A stretch of 49,770 nt of DNA from Planctomycetota bacterium (GTDB taxonomy: Bacteria; Planctomycetota; UBA1135; UBA2386). The notes beneath the pieces were generated by a model. It made no database searches, had not been told where the DNA came from, and was given only the letters and a program-made list of their open reading frames with translations. The stretch's first letter is position 1. The number at the start of each line of letters is the position of its first letter. Location of the stretch: contig CANEYR010000025.1 in the NCBI GenBank assembly GCA_947444055.1, positions 1 through 49,770 on the forward strand. The letters are read 5' to 3'. Below are positions 7,874-15,799 of this stretch, in pieces. Both the position numbers and the translations under genes were made by a program.

Positions 7874-7902
7874 ACGCTCGGCAGGGTTGACCTGCCGAGC
7901 GT
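7874..7902 (-). terminator. Terminator of tRNA-Glu
   Basis: A perfect 12-base stem (ACGCTCGGCAGG at 7874-7885 with CCTGCCGAGCGT at 7891-7902) and a five-base loop begin three bases after the tRNA-Glu 3' end on the minus strand. The minus strand then reads TTTCCTTTTTCC, a broken U tract. Confidence 0.8.
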
Positions 7903-7905
7903 CAC

Positions 7906-7981
7906 TGGTACCCCCAAGGGGATTTGAACCCCTGTCGCATGACTGAGAATCACGAATCCTAGGCCGCTAGACGATGGGGGC
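7906..7981 (-). tRNA. tRNA-Glu (anticodon CTC)
   Basis: On the minus strand the acceptor GCCCCCA pairs with TGGGGGT (first pair G-T). The anticodon arm CGTGA-TTCTCAG-TCATG gives anticodon CTC, and the T arm is AGGGG-TTCAAAT-CCCCT. CCA is encoded (complement of 7906-7908). It reads GAG codons. Confidence 0.95.
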
Positions 7982-7997
7982 CCGTAGGAGGGCGAAG

Positions 7998-8026
7998 TTT
8001 CTAGAGAACGCGTTGGCAGCGGTCAA
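7998..8026 (-). promoter_or_regulatory. Sigma70-type promoter of tRNA-Glu
   Basis: On the minus strand TTGACC (complement of 8021-8026) is followed after 17 bases by TAGAAA (complement of 7998-8003). The predicted start lies about ten bases before the tRNA 5' end. Confidence 0.65.
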
Positions 8027-8142
8027 GAGTTGGGGTGGGCTTTGGCGATCCTGGAATGTTCACCCAGTGCGTTCGTTTGTCGCCGCCAGCCACGTAGACA
8101 GTCTTGCCAGCGCCGTTCAGCGGACCCTTAGGAAGTTTGACG

Positions 8143-9027
8143 ATGCACCCAATGCCCGCCTTTCTCTCTCTGCTCCTCTTGGGCCCCGCCGCCGACGGCT
8201 GGCTCGGTATCTACCTCGACGATCGGGAATCCGCCGTCGTTCTGGAAGTGATCCCGGATTCACCGGCAGCCAAAGCTGGCCTGCAAGCCGGTGATGAGCT
8301 GCTCGCCATCGGCGACGTGGCGACCCCGACGCGCGACGAGTTCGTCGCGGCCATCAAGGCCGCGAAAACCGGTGATCGCCTCAGCATCAAGGTCCGCCGC
8401 AACAGCCAGGAGCAGCTTGTGGTCGTTCGCCTTGGCGAGCGCCCCGATGCGATGCCCGTTGGTTCGCCGCCACCGGCAAGCAAGCCGTCCAGGCCACAGG
8501 CGCCGGTGCCCAGTTCCGAACCGGCGCCGGGGCCGAGCGAGGGCAGTGCGGTGGTTGCCGCCGACAAGGGGTTCTTGGGCGTCAGCGTGCGCGACTCAGG
8601 TGGTCGGGTGGTCGTCGATCGCGTGTTGCCCGATAGTCCAGCTCAGGCCGCCGGCATCGCCGTTGGCGATGTGTTGACGAGCCTTGGCAATCGCGCAATC
8701 GATGGTCTCGAGGCGCTGGAAGCCGTGCTCGGCACCGCCAAGGTGGGCGCCAAGATGCCCGTGGGGCTATCCGGTGCCGCCGGGACGCGGTCGGTCATGG
8801 TGACCTTGCGTGCGCGACCGGGTGAGGGTGCCGTTCCCACGCCGTCGTCGCCTGCCGCGATCACCGTGGCGCCGATGGCTGATACGCCGGTTGCGCCAAA
8901 GGGGGAGAAGCCGCGAACCGCGCGGCAGGAAGGCGACGTCGAGGCCGAATTGGCCGCTCTGCGTGCCGAGTTGGCCGAGTTGCGTCGCCAGCTCGAAGCC
9001 CTGCGGCAAGGCAAGGGTCGGGAATAA
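8143..9027 (+). CDS. Secreted protein with two PDZ domains and a C-terminal coiled coil
   Basis: A 294-residue protein. The ATG at 8143 is supported by AGGAAG (8130-8135) seven bases upstream. Residues 1-18 form a short hydrophobic signal-like stretch. PDZ domain 1 follows directly (about 20-105: GWLGIYLD, VIPDSPAAKAGLQAGDELLAIG), then a proline-rich linker, PDZ domain 2 (about 140-225: GFLGVSVRD, VLPDSPAQAAGIAVGDVLTSLG), and a C-terminal heptad-rich segment ending ELAALRAELAELRRQLEALR. No protease domain is present, so it is not a DegP-type protease; an adaptor or substrate-recognition role in the cell envelope is plausible but unproven. Confidence 0.85.
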   Translation: MHPMPAFLSLLLLGPAADGWLGIYLDDRESAVVLEVIPDSPAAKAGLQAGDELLAIGDVATPTRDEFVAAIKAAKTGDRLSIKVRRNSQEQLVVVRLGERPDAMPVGSPPPASKPSRPQAPVPSSEPAPGPSEGSAVVAADKGFLGVSVRDSGGRVVVDRVLPDSPAQAAGIAVGDVLTSLGNRAIDGLEALEAVLGTAKVGAKMPVGLSGAAGTRSVMVTLRARPGEGAVPTPSSPAAITVAPMADTPVAPKGEKPRTARQEGDVEAELAALRAELAELRRQLEALRQGKGRE

Positions 9028-9076
9028 CCGCGATCTGACGGCGGTCGATGGGCTGCCGAGGAATGCGCACCCCAAC

Positions 9077-10204
9077 ATGGACTCGCGGGGTGCCGATGCC
9101 GACGCTGCCCGTTCGGTAGTTGCCTCCGCAAGATCGTCGATGGCCCGTTCCCAGTCTCCATTAGACCCCCAAGATCGCAATGCCTGCCCGAGGCCGCCGC
9201 TTGCCTTGCACCCGGTGCGAGCGGTGGTGACTGGCGGTGCAGGGTTCATTGGCTCGCACTTGGTGGAAGAATTGCTGGGGCGTGGCGATGCGGTGCACGT
9301 CGTCGACGACTTGTCGACCGGCTGCATCGACAACTTGGCGGCTGTGGCAACGCACCCGAAACTCCGCGTCACGGTCGCGTCGGTTGCGGACCCGCTCGTC
9401 GCCGCTCGCCTGTGTCAGGATGCCGACATCATCTTTCACTTGGCCGGCGTCGTCGGGGTGCAGCGTCTGGCCACGGAGCCGCTGGCCGTGATGCAGTGCA
9501 ACTTGCACAGCACGGAGCGCGTCGTCGCCGCCGCGGCGGCAGCCAAGGTGCCGGTGCTGTTGACCTCAAGCAGTGAGGTGTACGGCGATGGTCAGGTGCC
9601 ATTCCGCGAGCAAGATCCGGTGCGACCCGGTGCTACCGAAGGGTTGCGCGGCGGCTATGCGTGCGCCAAGGCAATGGGCGAGTGGTTGGCGTTTGGCCAC
9701 GCCGAGCAGACCGGATTGCCGGTTGTGGTGGTGCGCTTGTTCAACACGGTGGGGCCGCGGCAGAGTGGCGACCATGGCATGGTGCTGCCGCGCTTCGTTG
9801 CGCAAGCGCTGCGTGGCGATGCGATCACGGTGTACGGCGACGGCGAGCAGACGCGCTGCTTTGCGCATGTGGGTGAAGTCGTGAAGGCGTTGGCAGACTT
9901 GGCGATGGCGCCCGGTGCCGCGGGCCGCGTGTTCAATGTCGGCAGCGAAATCGAGACCTCCGTCTGGCAGTTGGCGCAATTGGTGCGCGAGCGCGCCAAC
10001 AGTCGTTCACCCATCGTGCGCGTGCCGTTTGCCGAGGTCTTCCCGGTTGGCTTTGTGGATCCGATTCGGCGCGTGCCATCCTTGGTCCGTTTGCGGGCGA
10101 CGATCGGTTGGGCGCCAAGCGCGCAGTTGTCAGCGATCGTCGATGAACTGGTCGCCGCCGGTCGCGCCGAGTTGGGGGTCGCGGGCGCCGCCTCGGTGCG
10201 GTGA
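9077..10204 (+). CDS. NAD-dependent sugar-nucleotide epimerase/dehydratase (extended SDR)
   Basis: An extended short-chain dehydrogenase/reductase acting on a nucleotide sugar. The Rossmann motif VVTGGAGFIGSHL, the DxxxFHLAG-type strand (ADIIFHLAGVVG), the catalytic serine region LLTSSSEVYGDG and the YxxxK pair (YACAK) are all present. GPRQ and RCFAHVGEVV blocks match UDP-glucuronate decarboxylase or UDP-glucose epimerase-like branches; the exact substrate cannot be told. The start is uncertain: the conserved domain begins at 9215 (a GTG), an ATG lies at 9140, and the ATG at 9077 has GAGGAA 13 bases upstream. The 46 extra N-terminal residues from 9077 look unconserved. Confidence 0.82.
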   Translation: MDSRGADADAARSVVASARSSMARSQSPLDPQDRNACPRPPLALHPVRAVVTGGAGFIGSHLVEELLGRGDAVHVVDDLSTGCIDNLAAVATHPKLRVTVASVADPLVAARLCQDADIIFHLAGVVGVQRLATEPLAVMQCNLHSTERVVAAAAAAKVPVLLTSSSEVYGDGQVPFREQDPVRPGATEGLRGGYACAKAMGEWLAFGHAEQTGLPVVVVRLFNTVGPRQSGDHGMVLPRFVAQALRGDAITVYGDGEQTRCFAHVGEVVKALADLAMAPGAAGRVFNVGSEIETSVWQLAQLVRERANSRSPIVRVPFAEVFPVGFVDPIRRVPSLVRLRATIGWAPSAQLSAIVDELVAAGRAELGVAGAASVR

Positions 10205-10222
10205 CGGGCTGCCGGCGCAGTT

Positions 10223-10249
10223 CAGGCCAATCAGGCCAATCAGGCCAAC
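10223..10249. repeat. Three 9-base tandem units carrying repeated stop codons
   Basis: CAGGCCAAT occurs at 10223-10231 and 10232-10240, and CAGGCCAAC at 10241-10249. On the minus strand this reads GCC TGA TTG three times, so the GT2-TPR gene ends with three in-frame stops nine bases apart. Confidence 0.85.
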
Positions 10250-11613
10250 GCGTTGCAAGCCGCGAGATTTTGTCGCGCCACCGAGTCCTTCGGCAGCAGC
10301 AGGACCGCTCGCGCGAAGCTGGTGCGGGCCCGGTTGACGTCGCCCAGCCGAGCTAGGCAGATGCCGAGGTTGGTGTGGGCAAGTTCAAAGCCGGCCTCGG
10401 TTGCGCGTTCAAAATGCGGCACCGCTTCGGCGATGCGCCCAGCGGCTAGGTGGCACAGGCCGACCCAATTGTGCAGCGCGCCGTCTTGGGGCGCGAACTC
10501 AAGGGCCACGGCGAAGGCAGCGAGCGCATCCTCATGGCGTCCGAGGTAGTAGGCGTGGCTGCCGAGTTGGGTCAGCAGATGCCGTTGTTGCACGGGTGAC
10601 AGGGCGTCGTTCCTCGCGTCCTGCATGGCTTGCTCCGCATCTTCCAGTCGCCGCGCAGCGAGCAGGCAGCGGGCCAAGGCGAAGCGAGTATCGGAGTGGT
10701 GCGGGCAGGTGCGTAGCAACGCGCGGAAGTGCGCCTCGGCGCGGCGATGGTTGCCCTGCGCGTGGTGCCACTGGCCTAAATGCCAATCGGCGTCGGGCCA
10801 CAGCGGCCACAACAGCCTCGCGTCCTGCGCGGCGCGGGCAGCGCCTTCGACATCCCCATCCCACGACGCGAGGTAAGCCCGACCCGCTGGATCCTGCTGC
10901 CACTTGTCGATGAACTGCGCGCGACGATGTGCGATTTCGGTTTCGAGATCGATGCCGAGGCTGCGGAAGGTGGCGTGTCCTTCGTGGTGCAAGAAGGCGC
11001 GGCCGGCGATGGCGAGGCGGTAGCCGTGCAGGCGCAAGCGCAGGCAGAGATCGTCGTCCTCAAAGTTGCCGTGACCGAAGCGTTCATCAAACAAGCCGAT
11101 TTCGTCGAAGGTCGCGCGGCGCACGAGCAGGCACAGCCCCGCGAGGGTCGCCATGTCTTGCAGCGACGGCCGCCCGCCAAGTTCCGCTGCGAGTTCGCGG
11201 CGTCTCGCCAACGTCTTGCCTTGGTCGCCGATGGCGAGATGGGCGTGACCCTTGACGTGGTTGCTGCGCGGTGCGACGGCACCAAGCCGCGCATCGCTGA
11301 GCAGAGCCTTGGTGAGTTCGTGCAGCAGGTTCGGCGCCGCTTGGGTGTCGTTGTTCAGAATCAACACCAACTCGCCGGTGGCCGCGCGGATGCCGACATT
11401 GACGCCGCCGGCGAAGCCGCGGTTGTGATCCTGTCGGAGCACGTGCACGCGGCCGTCGCCGAGTCCATCGAGCTGAGGCGTCTCGTCGCCACTGCCGTTG
11501 TCGACCAGCAGGATCTCGTGGGGGGGGCCGCCTTCTTGGCTCAGCAGGCTGGCAATGCAGGCTCTGGTCAACGCGGCGCCGTTGTGGCACGGAATGACAA
11601 CTGAGCAATGCAT
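10240..11613 (-). CDS. Family 2 glycosyltransferase fused to a TPR domain
   Basis: A 457-residue protein. The N-terminal part (about 1-245) is a GT-A fold glycosyltransferase of family 2: CSVVIPCHNG at the start, ILLVDNGSGDET, LVLILNNDTQ for the metal/nucleotide site, and FGHGNFEDDDLCLRLRLHGYRL. The C-terminal part (about 270-457) is a run of tetratricopeptide repeats (HWHLG-type helices, LGSHAYYLGRHEDALAAFAVALEFAP, NLGICLARLGDVNRA). The start at 11613 is chosen because it begins one strand before the VVIP motif. It probably adds a sugar to a surface glycan, with the TPR part recruiting a partner. It converges on the SDR gene, 35 bases away. Confidence 0.87.
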   Translation of the reverse strand: MHCSVVIPCHNGAALTRACIASLLSQEGGPPHEILLVDNGSGDETPQLDGLGDGRVHVLRQDHNRGFAGGVNVGIRAATGELVLILNNDTQAAPNLLHELTKALLSDARLGAVAPRSNHVKGHAHLAIGDQGKTLARRRELAAELGGRPSLQDMATLAGLCLLVRRATFDEIGLFDERFGHGNFEDDDLCLRLRLHGYRLAIAGRAFLHHEGHATFRSLGIDLETEIAHRRAQFIDKWQQDPAGRAYLASWDGDVEGAARAAQDARLLWPLWPDADWHLGQWHHAQGNHRRAEAHFRALLRTCPHHSDTRFALARCLLAARRLEDAEQAMQDARNDALSPVQQRHLLTQLGSHAYYLGRHEDALAAFAVALEFAPQDGALHNWVGLCHLAAGRIAEAVPHFERATEAGFELAHTNLGICLARLGDVNRARTSFARAVLLLPKDSVARQNLAACNALA

Positions 11614-11665
11614 CGTGATGCCGTTCCCATCGGCAGCTTGGCGCGCTGCCGTGAGCTGCGGGCAT

Positions 11666-11698
11666 AAAAAAACCGCCCGACACTTGCGTGCCGGGCGG
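11666..11698 (-). terminator. Strong rho-independent terminator (minus strand)
   Basis: CCGCCCG (11673-11679) and CGGGCGG (11692-11698) with an inner CAC/GTG pair form the stem; the minus strand then has seven T residues (complement of 11666-11672). It lies 53 bases upstream of the GT2 gene on the same strand, so it ends a transcript that comes from further right, in a stretch without a recognised gene. Confidence 0.85.
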
Positions 11699-11740
11699 CG
11701 GAATGGGGCTCGCACCCCGTATCCGAGCTCGCGGAAGCTC
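11699..11740 (-). ncRNA. Hairpin series before the 11.67 kb terminator: possible small RNA or structured 3' UTR
   Basis: Just upstream of the terminator the minus strand can fold into two further hairpins: GAGCT/AGCTC (11725-11740) and CGGA/TCCG enclosing GGGGT-GCGA-GCCCC with a GNRA-type tetraloop (11699-11725; the two share one base). With the terminator this makes three hairpins in a row. No match to tmRNA, RNase P RNA, SRP RNA or 6S RNA was recognised. The transcript's 5' end is unknown. Confidence 0.3.
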
Positions 11741-11742
11741 AG

Positions 11743-11880
11743 CTAGCGCTCACATACCCTGCTCACACCTCGCCTCGAACGCTGCGATCTCGCCTTCGCA
11801 ACGTCCTTCAGCTTCCGCAAGCCAACGCACAGCGGCCCGGTCTCGCCAACCGCACTCCGCCGACGTGGTGTCTTCTCCAT
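11743..11880 (-). CDS. Possible 45-residue basic peptide
   Basis: An ATG at 11880 (complement) opens a 45-codon frame, MEKTPRRRSAVGETG to RGVSRVCER, ending at 11743. It is very rich in arginine and lysine. AGAGAG lies about five bases before the ATG, a weak ribosome site. Support comes mainly from position: it ends right before the hairpin series and the strong terminator on the same strand, which need an upstream transcript. The same frame is open far upstream, as expected by chance in GC-rich DNA, so coding is uncertain and a non-coding RNA is the alternative. Confidence 0.25.
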   Translation of the reverse strand: MEKTPRRRSAVGETGPLCVGLRKLKDVAKARSQRSRRGVSRVCER

Positions 11881-12147
11881 CACAGCTCTCTTGCGGATGT
11901 CGTGAACTGCACGGTTGCGCGGGTCTGGGGCGCCCGCATCACCTCGCAGTGTTCGACATCCCTGCCTCTGCACGACCCTGCCATGGCAAGTGGTGTGCCA
12001 CCCCATCGGTTTTCGCGCGAAGGTGCGCAAACAGTTGGTTTCTCCGTGGCGAGTGGTGGCCACAGGGCGGCTGCGCGTCTCAGGTGAGATGGATCGTCGC
12101 ATGGTTGGGACGTCGTGGGACGTCGTGGGACGGCGCGATGCGATGGG
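11881..12147. other. Intergenic stretch without a recognised gene
   Basis: Together with the preceding segment this forms a gap of about 530 bases between the GT2 gene and the pseudouridine synthase. It contains a short tandem repeat, GGGACGTCGT twice and a partial third copy (12107-12132), just before the possible start of the next gene. No convincing promoter was seen. Confidence 0.5.
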
Positions 12148-13290
12148 ATGTTCCGTGACGGCTGTTTTGCTCAAGGATCGTTGTCGCAAGGGCGCGCGCC
12201 TTGCATCGCCAGGGACTTTGCCCCTTGGTTGCAGGTGGCGCCGGGGCCGCACGGGGGTTGTGCCCAGCCCCAGGCTCCGTATGGTTCTCGGCCCTTGTAC
12301 GAGCGCGCGGGCCAAGTTCTGGTGGTGGATGGCCCGTTGGTCGGCATTAACTTGGCTGACTTCCTGCTGCGAGAGCTTCCCGGCAGCCATCCGCTCGACC
12401 TGCGACGCCACGTTACCCAAGGTCGGGTGCGAGTGAACGGTGAGATTTGTGTGGTCAATCGGTCGCTGCGGGGCGGTGACCTGGTGGAGTTGCTGGGGAA
12501 GCTCCCGCAGCGACCGAATGCTGAGAGCCGTGCAGTGGCTCCGGTCCTGCCAGAGGTCCGCTTCGAAAGTGAAAGCGCCCTGGTGGTCGTCAAGCCGGCT
12601 GGGTTGACGACGATCCCGGACCGCAGTGGCAAAGACCGGGGGCTGCACGGGTTGCTCGACGAACTTCGCCCCGGACAGGACCTGCGCATTGTGCATCGCT
12701 TGGACCGCGATACGTCCGGTTGCCTCATCCTGGCGAAGGGGCTGGCGGCCGCGCGCCACTTCGACACCCAGTTTCAGGAGGGCCTGGTGCAAAAGGTCTA
12801 CGTGGCCCTGGTGCAGGGGGTGCCGCCCAGGCCCGAGTTCGAAGTTGCCGCCTGGCTTGGACCGGATCGTCGTCGGGCTGGCAAAGTGGTGGCGTCGGCG
12901 GTCGAGGCCTCAGGGTTTCGGGCGGCTCACACGCGCGTGCGCGTGCTCGCCTCGTTCACTCAATATTCGCTGCTCGAACTGAAACCCACGACGGGACGCA
13001 GCCATCAGCTGCGAGTGCACTTGCAGTTCGTAGGTCACCCGATTGTGGGTGACCGCGACTACGGCGGCGAACCGTTGCTGCTTTCGCGGCTCAAGCCCGG
13101 TTACAAACTGCGCCGTGGCGTCGAAGAGCGACCCCTGACCCCACGCATGTTCTTACACGCTGAGCGCTTGGCGTTCCGCGACCTCGACGGTGCCGCGGTG
13201 GACGTCGAGACCCCTTTGCCGGAGGACCTGGCGGTTCCCCTGCGACAATTGGAAACGTTCGACGAACGGCGGAGGCGCCCGTGCGACTGA
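12148..13290 (+). CDS. RluA-family pseudouridine synthase with S4 domain
   Basis: An RNA pseudouridine synthase of the RluA family, up to 380 residues. An S4 RNA-binding domain (about residues 70-125: LADFLLRELPG, QGRVRVNGE) precedes the catalytic domain, which has the signature HRLDRDTSG with catalytic aspartate D186 (codon at 12703), then KPTTGRSHQLRVHL and GHPIVGDRDYGG. It converts specific uridines in rRNA or tRNA to pseudouridine; the target cannot be read from the sequence. The start is uncertain: the S4 domain begins close to tandem GTG codons at 12322/12325, and the segment from 12148 to there looks unconserved. It overlaps truD by ten bases. Confidence 0.87.
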   Translation: MFRDGCFAQGSLSQGRAPCIARDFAPWLQVAPGPHGGCAQPQAPYGSRPLYERAGQVLVVDGPLVGINLADFLLRELPGSHPLDLRRHVTQGRVRVNGEICVVNRSLRGGDLVELLGKLPQRPNAESRAVAPVLPEVRFESESALVVVKPAGLTTIPDRSGKDRGLHGLLDELRPGQDLRIVHRLDRDTSGCLILAKGLAAARHFDTQFQEGLVQKVYVALVQGVPPRPEFEVAAWLGPDRRRAGKVVASAVEASGFRAAHTRVRVLASFTQYSLLELKPTTGRSHQLRVHLQFVGHPIVGDRDYGGEPLLLSRLKPGYKLRRGVEERPLTPRMFLHAERLAFRDLDGAAVDVETPLPEDLAVPLRQLETFDERRRRPCD

Positions 13291-14561
13291 AGACCATCCC
13301 CGAAGACTTTCGCGTTCGCGAGTTGCTGCAATGGCCCGATGTGCGGAACGGTGAGTTCGTTGTGCACTTGGTGCACAAGGAAAAGCTGTCGACACCCGAA
13401 GCGCTGGCAATGCTCGTGCGCGAGGCCAGGGTCGATCGCGGCACGATCGCCTACGCCGGACTCAAAGACCGGCAAGCGGTGACCGACCAGTACATCACCA
13501 TCCAGGGGCGCGCCGTCGAGCTGCGCCTGGCGAATCTGCGTGTGCAACCAGTTGGCGCCACGGATCGACCGCTCACCAGCCGCTTGAGCAGCGGCAATGC
13601 GTTCACCATCGTCGTTCGCGATTTGGTGCCGCAGCGGGCGTCGCTCATGCGCCGAAGCTTGCCGAGTCTGGTGAAGACCGGGTTCCCCAACTACTTCGAC
13701 GACCAGCGTTTTGGCTGCCTTCGCCACGGCCAGGGTTTCCCGATGCGCAGTGTGTTGCTCGGCGACTTCGAGCGCGCGCTGCAACAGTTCATCGCCGAGC
13801 CATCGCCCGTCGCCATCACCGGCGATGTGAAGTTGAAGCGCACCCTGCAGCTGCGCTGGCGCGATTGGGAGACGTGCGCGCGCATTGCCCGCGGCCCCGT
13901 CTACGAGCCGATGTTCGAGCACTTGCTGGCGCACGCCGACGACTTCCGCGGGGCCCTCGAGTTCGTGCCGCTGCGTCAGCGCGTCATTCATGGGTTCGCC
14001 TACCAGTCATTTCTGTGGAACCGGGCGGTTAGCCGCATGCTGCGCGGCGGCGTCAATTCCGCGCAACGTCTGCGGCTAGCGACGATCGCGGGCGACCTGT
14101 TGGCGTGGAAGTACTTGGCGCCGGAGCGCGAGGAAAAGCTGAAGGTCATGCGCACGCCGCTGTTTGGCCCCGAAGGGGATGGCGGCAGCGAACCGTTCCG
14201 TTGCGCCATGCGCGAAGAGCTGCAAGACGCCGGCCTGACGCGCAACGACTTCGTCAGCAACGAAGTGCCGGGCATGATCTGGAAGGAAGAGTCGCGCGAC
14301 ATCTTGACCAAGCCAGGCGACGTCGCCGATGTCCGCATTGAGCCCGATGAGATGCACGCAGGCCAGGTGAAGGCGACGCTGCAGTTCTCGCTGCCGCGCG
14401 GTGCCTACGCGACGATGATGATCAAGCGGCTGTTTGCGCCAAGCTGGTACACGCAGCCGGACGGCGAGGACGGCGAGAACGCCGAGCGCGGGGGGCCGGT
14501 GAGCGGTCAACGGACTGGTTCGGCGGCGCCGTCAGGTAGTCACCAAGACGAGGATGATTGA
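13281..14561 (+). CDS. truD: tRNA pseudouridine(13) synthase TruD
   Basis: A 426-residue TruD-family protein. The family signature AGLKDRQAVTDQ (residues 59-70) holds the catalytic aspartate D63, and FPNYFDDQRFG matches the conserved FPNYFG-type strand of the family. The TRUD insertion domain follows, and the last roughly 35 residues form a polar, probably unstructured tail. It isomerises U13 in tRNA. The GTG at 13281 is supported by GGAGG (13271-13275) five bases upstream and overlaps the end of the RluA-like gene by ten bases. It is followed, with a one-base overlap, by the MTA phosphorylase gene. Confidence 0.93.
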   Translation: MRLKTIPEDFRVRELLQWPDVRNGEFVVHLVHKEKLSTPEALAMLVREARVDRGTIAYAGLKDRQAVTDQYITIQGRAVELRLANLRVQPVGATDRPLTSRLSSGNAFTIVVRDLVPQRASLMRRSLPSLVKTGFPNYFDDQRFGCLRHGQGFPMRSVLLGDFERALQQFIAEPSPVAITGDVKLKRTLQLRWRDWETCARIARGPVYEPMFEHLLAHADDFRGALEFVPLRQRVIHGFAYQSFLWNRAVSRMLRGGVNSAQRLRLATIAGDLLAWKYLAPEREEKLKVMRTPLFGPEGDGGSEPFRCAMREELQDAGLTRNDFVSNEVPGMIWKEESRDILTKPGDVADVRIEPDEMHAGQVKATLQFSLPRGAYATMMIKRLFAPSWYTQPDGEDGENAERGGPVSGQRTGSAAPSGSHQDEDD

Positions 14562-15433
14562 TGAGCGCTGAGAAGACGTTGGGCATCATCGGGGGCTCGG
14601 GCATCTACGAATTGCCGGGGCTTGAGAACCGTCAGGAAGTGGTCGTCGAAACGCCGTTTGGATCGCCGAGTGACGCGCTGATCACGGGCACGATGTTCGG
14701 TGTGCGCATGGCCTTCTTGCCTCGCCACGGTCGCGGCCACAGGTTGTCCCCGAGCGAGTTGCCGTTTCGCGCCAACCTGCATGCCATGAAGCAGCTCGGC
14801 ATGAGCGCCGTCGTCGGCGTGTCCGCGGTTGGGTCGATGAAGGAGCACATTCACCCCGGCCACCTCGTGCTCGTCGATCAGTTCCTCGACCGCACGCGCG
14901 GGCGTACGGAGGAATCGACCTTCTTTGGCAATGGCTGTGTTGCGCACGCTCACTTCGCCGACCCGGTGTGGGAGCCGCTGCGTCAGTTGGCGTTGCAGGC
15001 GGCGCGCACGGCGGGGGCGACGGCCCACGACGGCGGCACCTATGTGTGCATGGAAGGGCCGCTATTCAGCACGCGCGCCGAATCACGGCTCTATCGCAGT
15101 TGGGGCGTGGATGTCGTCGGCATGACCAATCTGCAAGAAGCGAAGCTCGCGCGCGAAGCCGAGATCGCCTACTCGACGATTGCGCTCGTCACCGACTTTG
15201 ATTGCTGGCATGAAGGCGAAGCCGATGTCGACGTCAGCGCCGTTCTCGCCGTGATCCGACAGAACGTGGACTTGGCGCGGCGCGTCGTGGTCGAACTGGC
15301 TCGCAACGTTGCCACCAGTGCGCCGATCAGTGCGGCTGGCTGCATGCAGCATGCCGTGATGACCCACAAAGACGCGATCACGCCTGATGCCCGACGTCGC
15401 TTGCAGTTGCTGATCGGCCAGTACATCGGTTGA
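14561..15433 (+). CDS. mtnP: S-methyl-5'-thioadenosine phosphorylase / purine nucleoside phosphorylase
   Basis: A 290-residue member of the PNP/MTAP family 2. It cleaves methylthioadenosine (or a purine nucleoside) with phosphate, in methionine salvage. Visible sites: IGIIGGSGIYELPGL-type start (LGIIGGSGIYELPGL), FLPRHGRGHRLSPSELPFRAN with the phosphate-binding arginine-histidine pair, SAVGSMKEHIHPGHLVLVDQ, YVCMEGPLFSTRAES and VGMTNLQEAKLAREAEI. In that last block the family usually has a MTxxPEAxLARE sequence; here NLQEAKLARE replaces the proline. The ATG at 14561 overlaps the truD stop by one base and has GAGG seven bases upstream. MTA-specific versus broader purine use cannot be decided. 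Confidence 0.9.
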   Translation: MSAEKTLGIIGGSGIYELPGLENRQEVVVETPFGSPSDALITGTMFGVRMAFLPRHGRGHRLSPSELPFRANLHAMKQLGMSAVVGVSAVGSMKEHIHPGHLVLVDQFLDRTRGRTEESTFFGNGCVAHAHFADPVWEPLRQLALQAARTAGATAHDGGTYVCMEGPLFSTRAESRLYRSWGVDVVGMTNLQEAKLAREAEIAYSTIALVTDFDCWHEGEADVDVSAVLAVIRQNVDLARRVVVELARNVATSAPISAAGCMQHAVMTHKDAITPDARRRLQLLIGQYIG

Positions 15434-15475
15434 TCGCAGCCTTGCCTTCGTAGCCCGGCCGAGGAACATCCGCGC

Positions 15476-15712
15476 ATGGCGAAGTCACCGTGTTCGTTGT
15501 CGCAGGCACTGTTCCTCAGCAAGGCCGAAGCCCTGAGGGTCTCTATCAACGGCCAAGAGATGCTGGCGGAAGTGAAGTCGTTCTCGACCGGTTCGTTCGG
15601 CTGGTACATGAACGGCAAGACGGTTGTGATGGTCGACGGCAAGGCGGTCTCCGTGCAGATCGGCTTGAATCTGACGATCGTCGGCAGCAAGGAAGCGCCG
15701 CGCGAAGGCTGA
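15476..15712 (+). CDS. Small hypothetical protein, 78 residues
   Basis: A short gene with GAGGAA (15461-15466) nine bases before its ATG, 42 bases after mtnP. The protein (MAKSPCSLSQALFLSKAEALRV at the start is shown here only to SQALFLSK) is alternately hydrophobic and polar and looks beta-rich, with SFGWYMNGKTVVMVDGKAV in the middle. No signal peptide, membrane segment or known family was recognised. The clear ribosome site and spacing support a real gene, probably in the same transcript as the phosphorylase. Confidence 0.65.
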   Translation: MAKSPCSLSQALFLSKAEALRVSINGQEMLAEVKSFSTGSFGWYMNGKTVVMVDGKAVSVQIGLNLTIVGSKEAPREG

Positions 15713-15799
15713 GATGCGGGCCGTGCTGAGGTGCGGTGCCGCGGCGCTCGGACAGGAACTTGAACTCGCCGCCGGTTCACGTGCTGCGTAGGGCACCGC

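Noticed and set aside
11660-11990. tmRNA, RNase P RNA, SRP RNA or 6S RNA on the minus strand
   Set aside because: None of the conserved cores (tag reading frame and tRNA-like end, P4 sequence, SRP tetraloop region, long 6S bulged helix) could be found.
11743-12792. Minus-strand frame of 349 codons across the gap and the pseudouridine synthase
   Set aside because: Most of it is antisense to a conserved catalytic domain. Only its last 45 codons, outside that gene, were kept as a low-confidence candidate.
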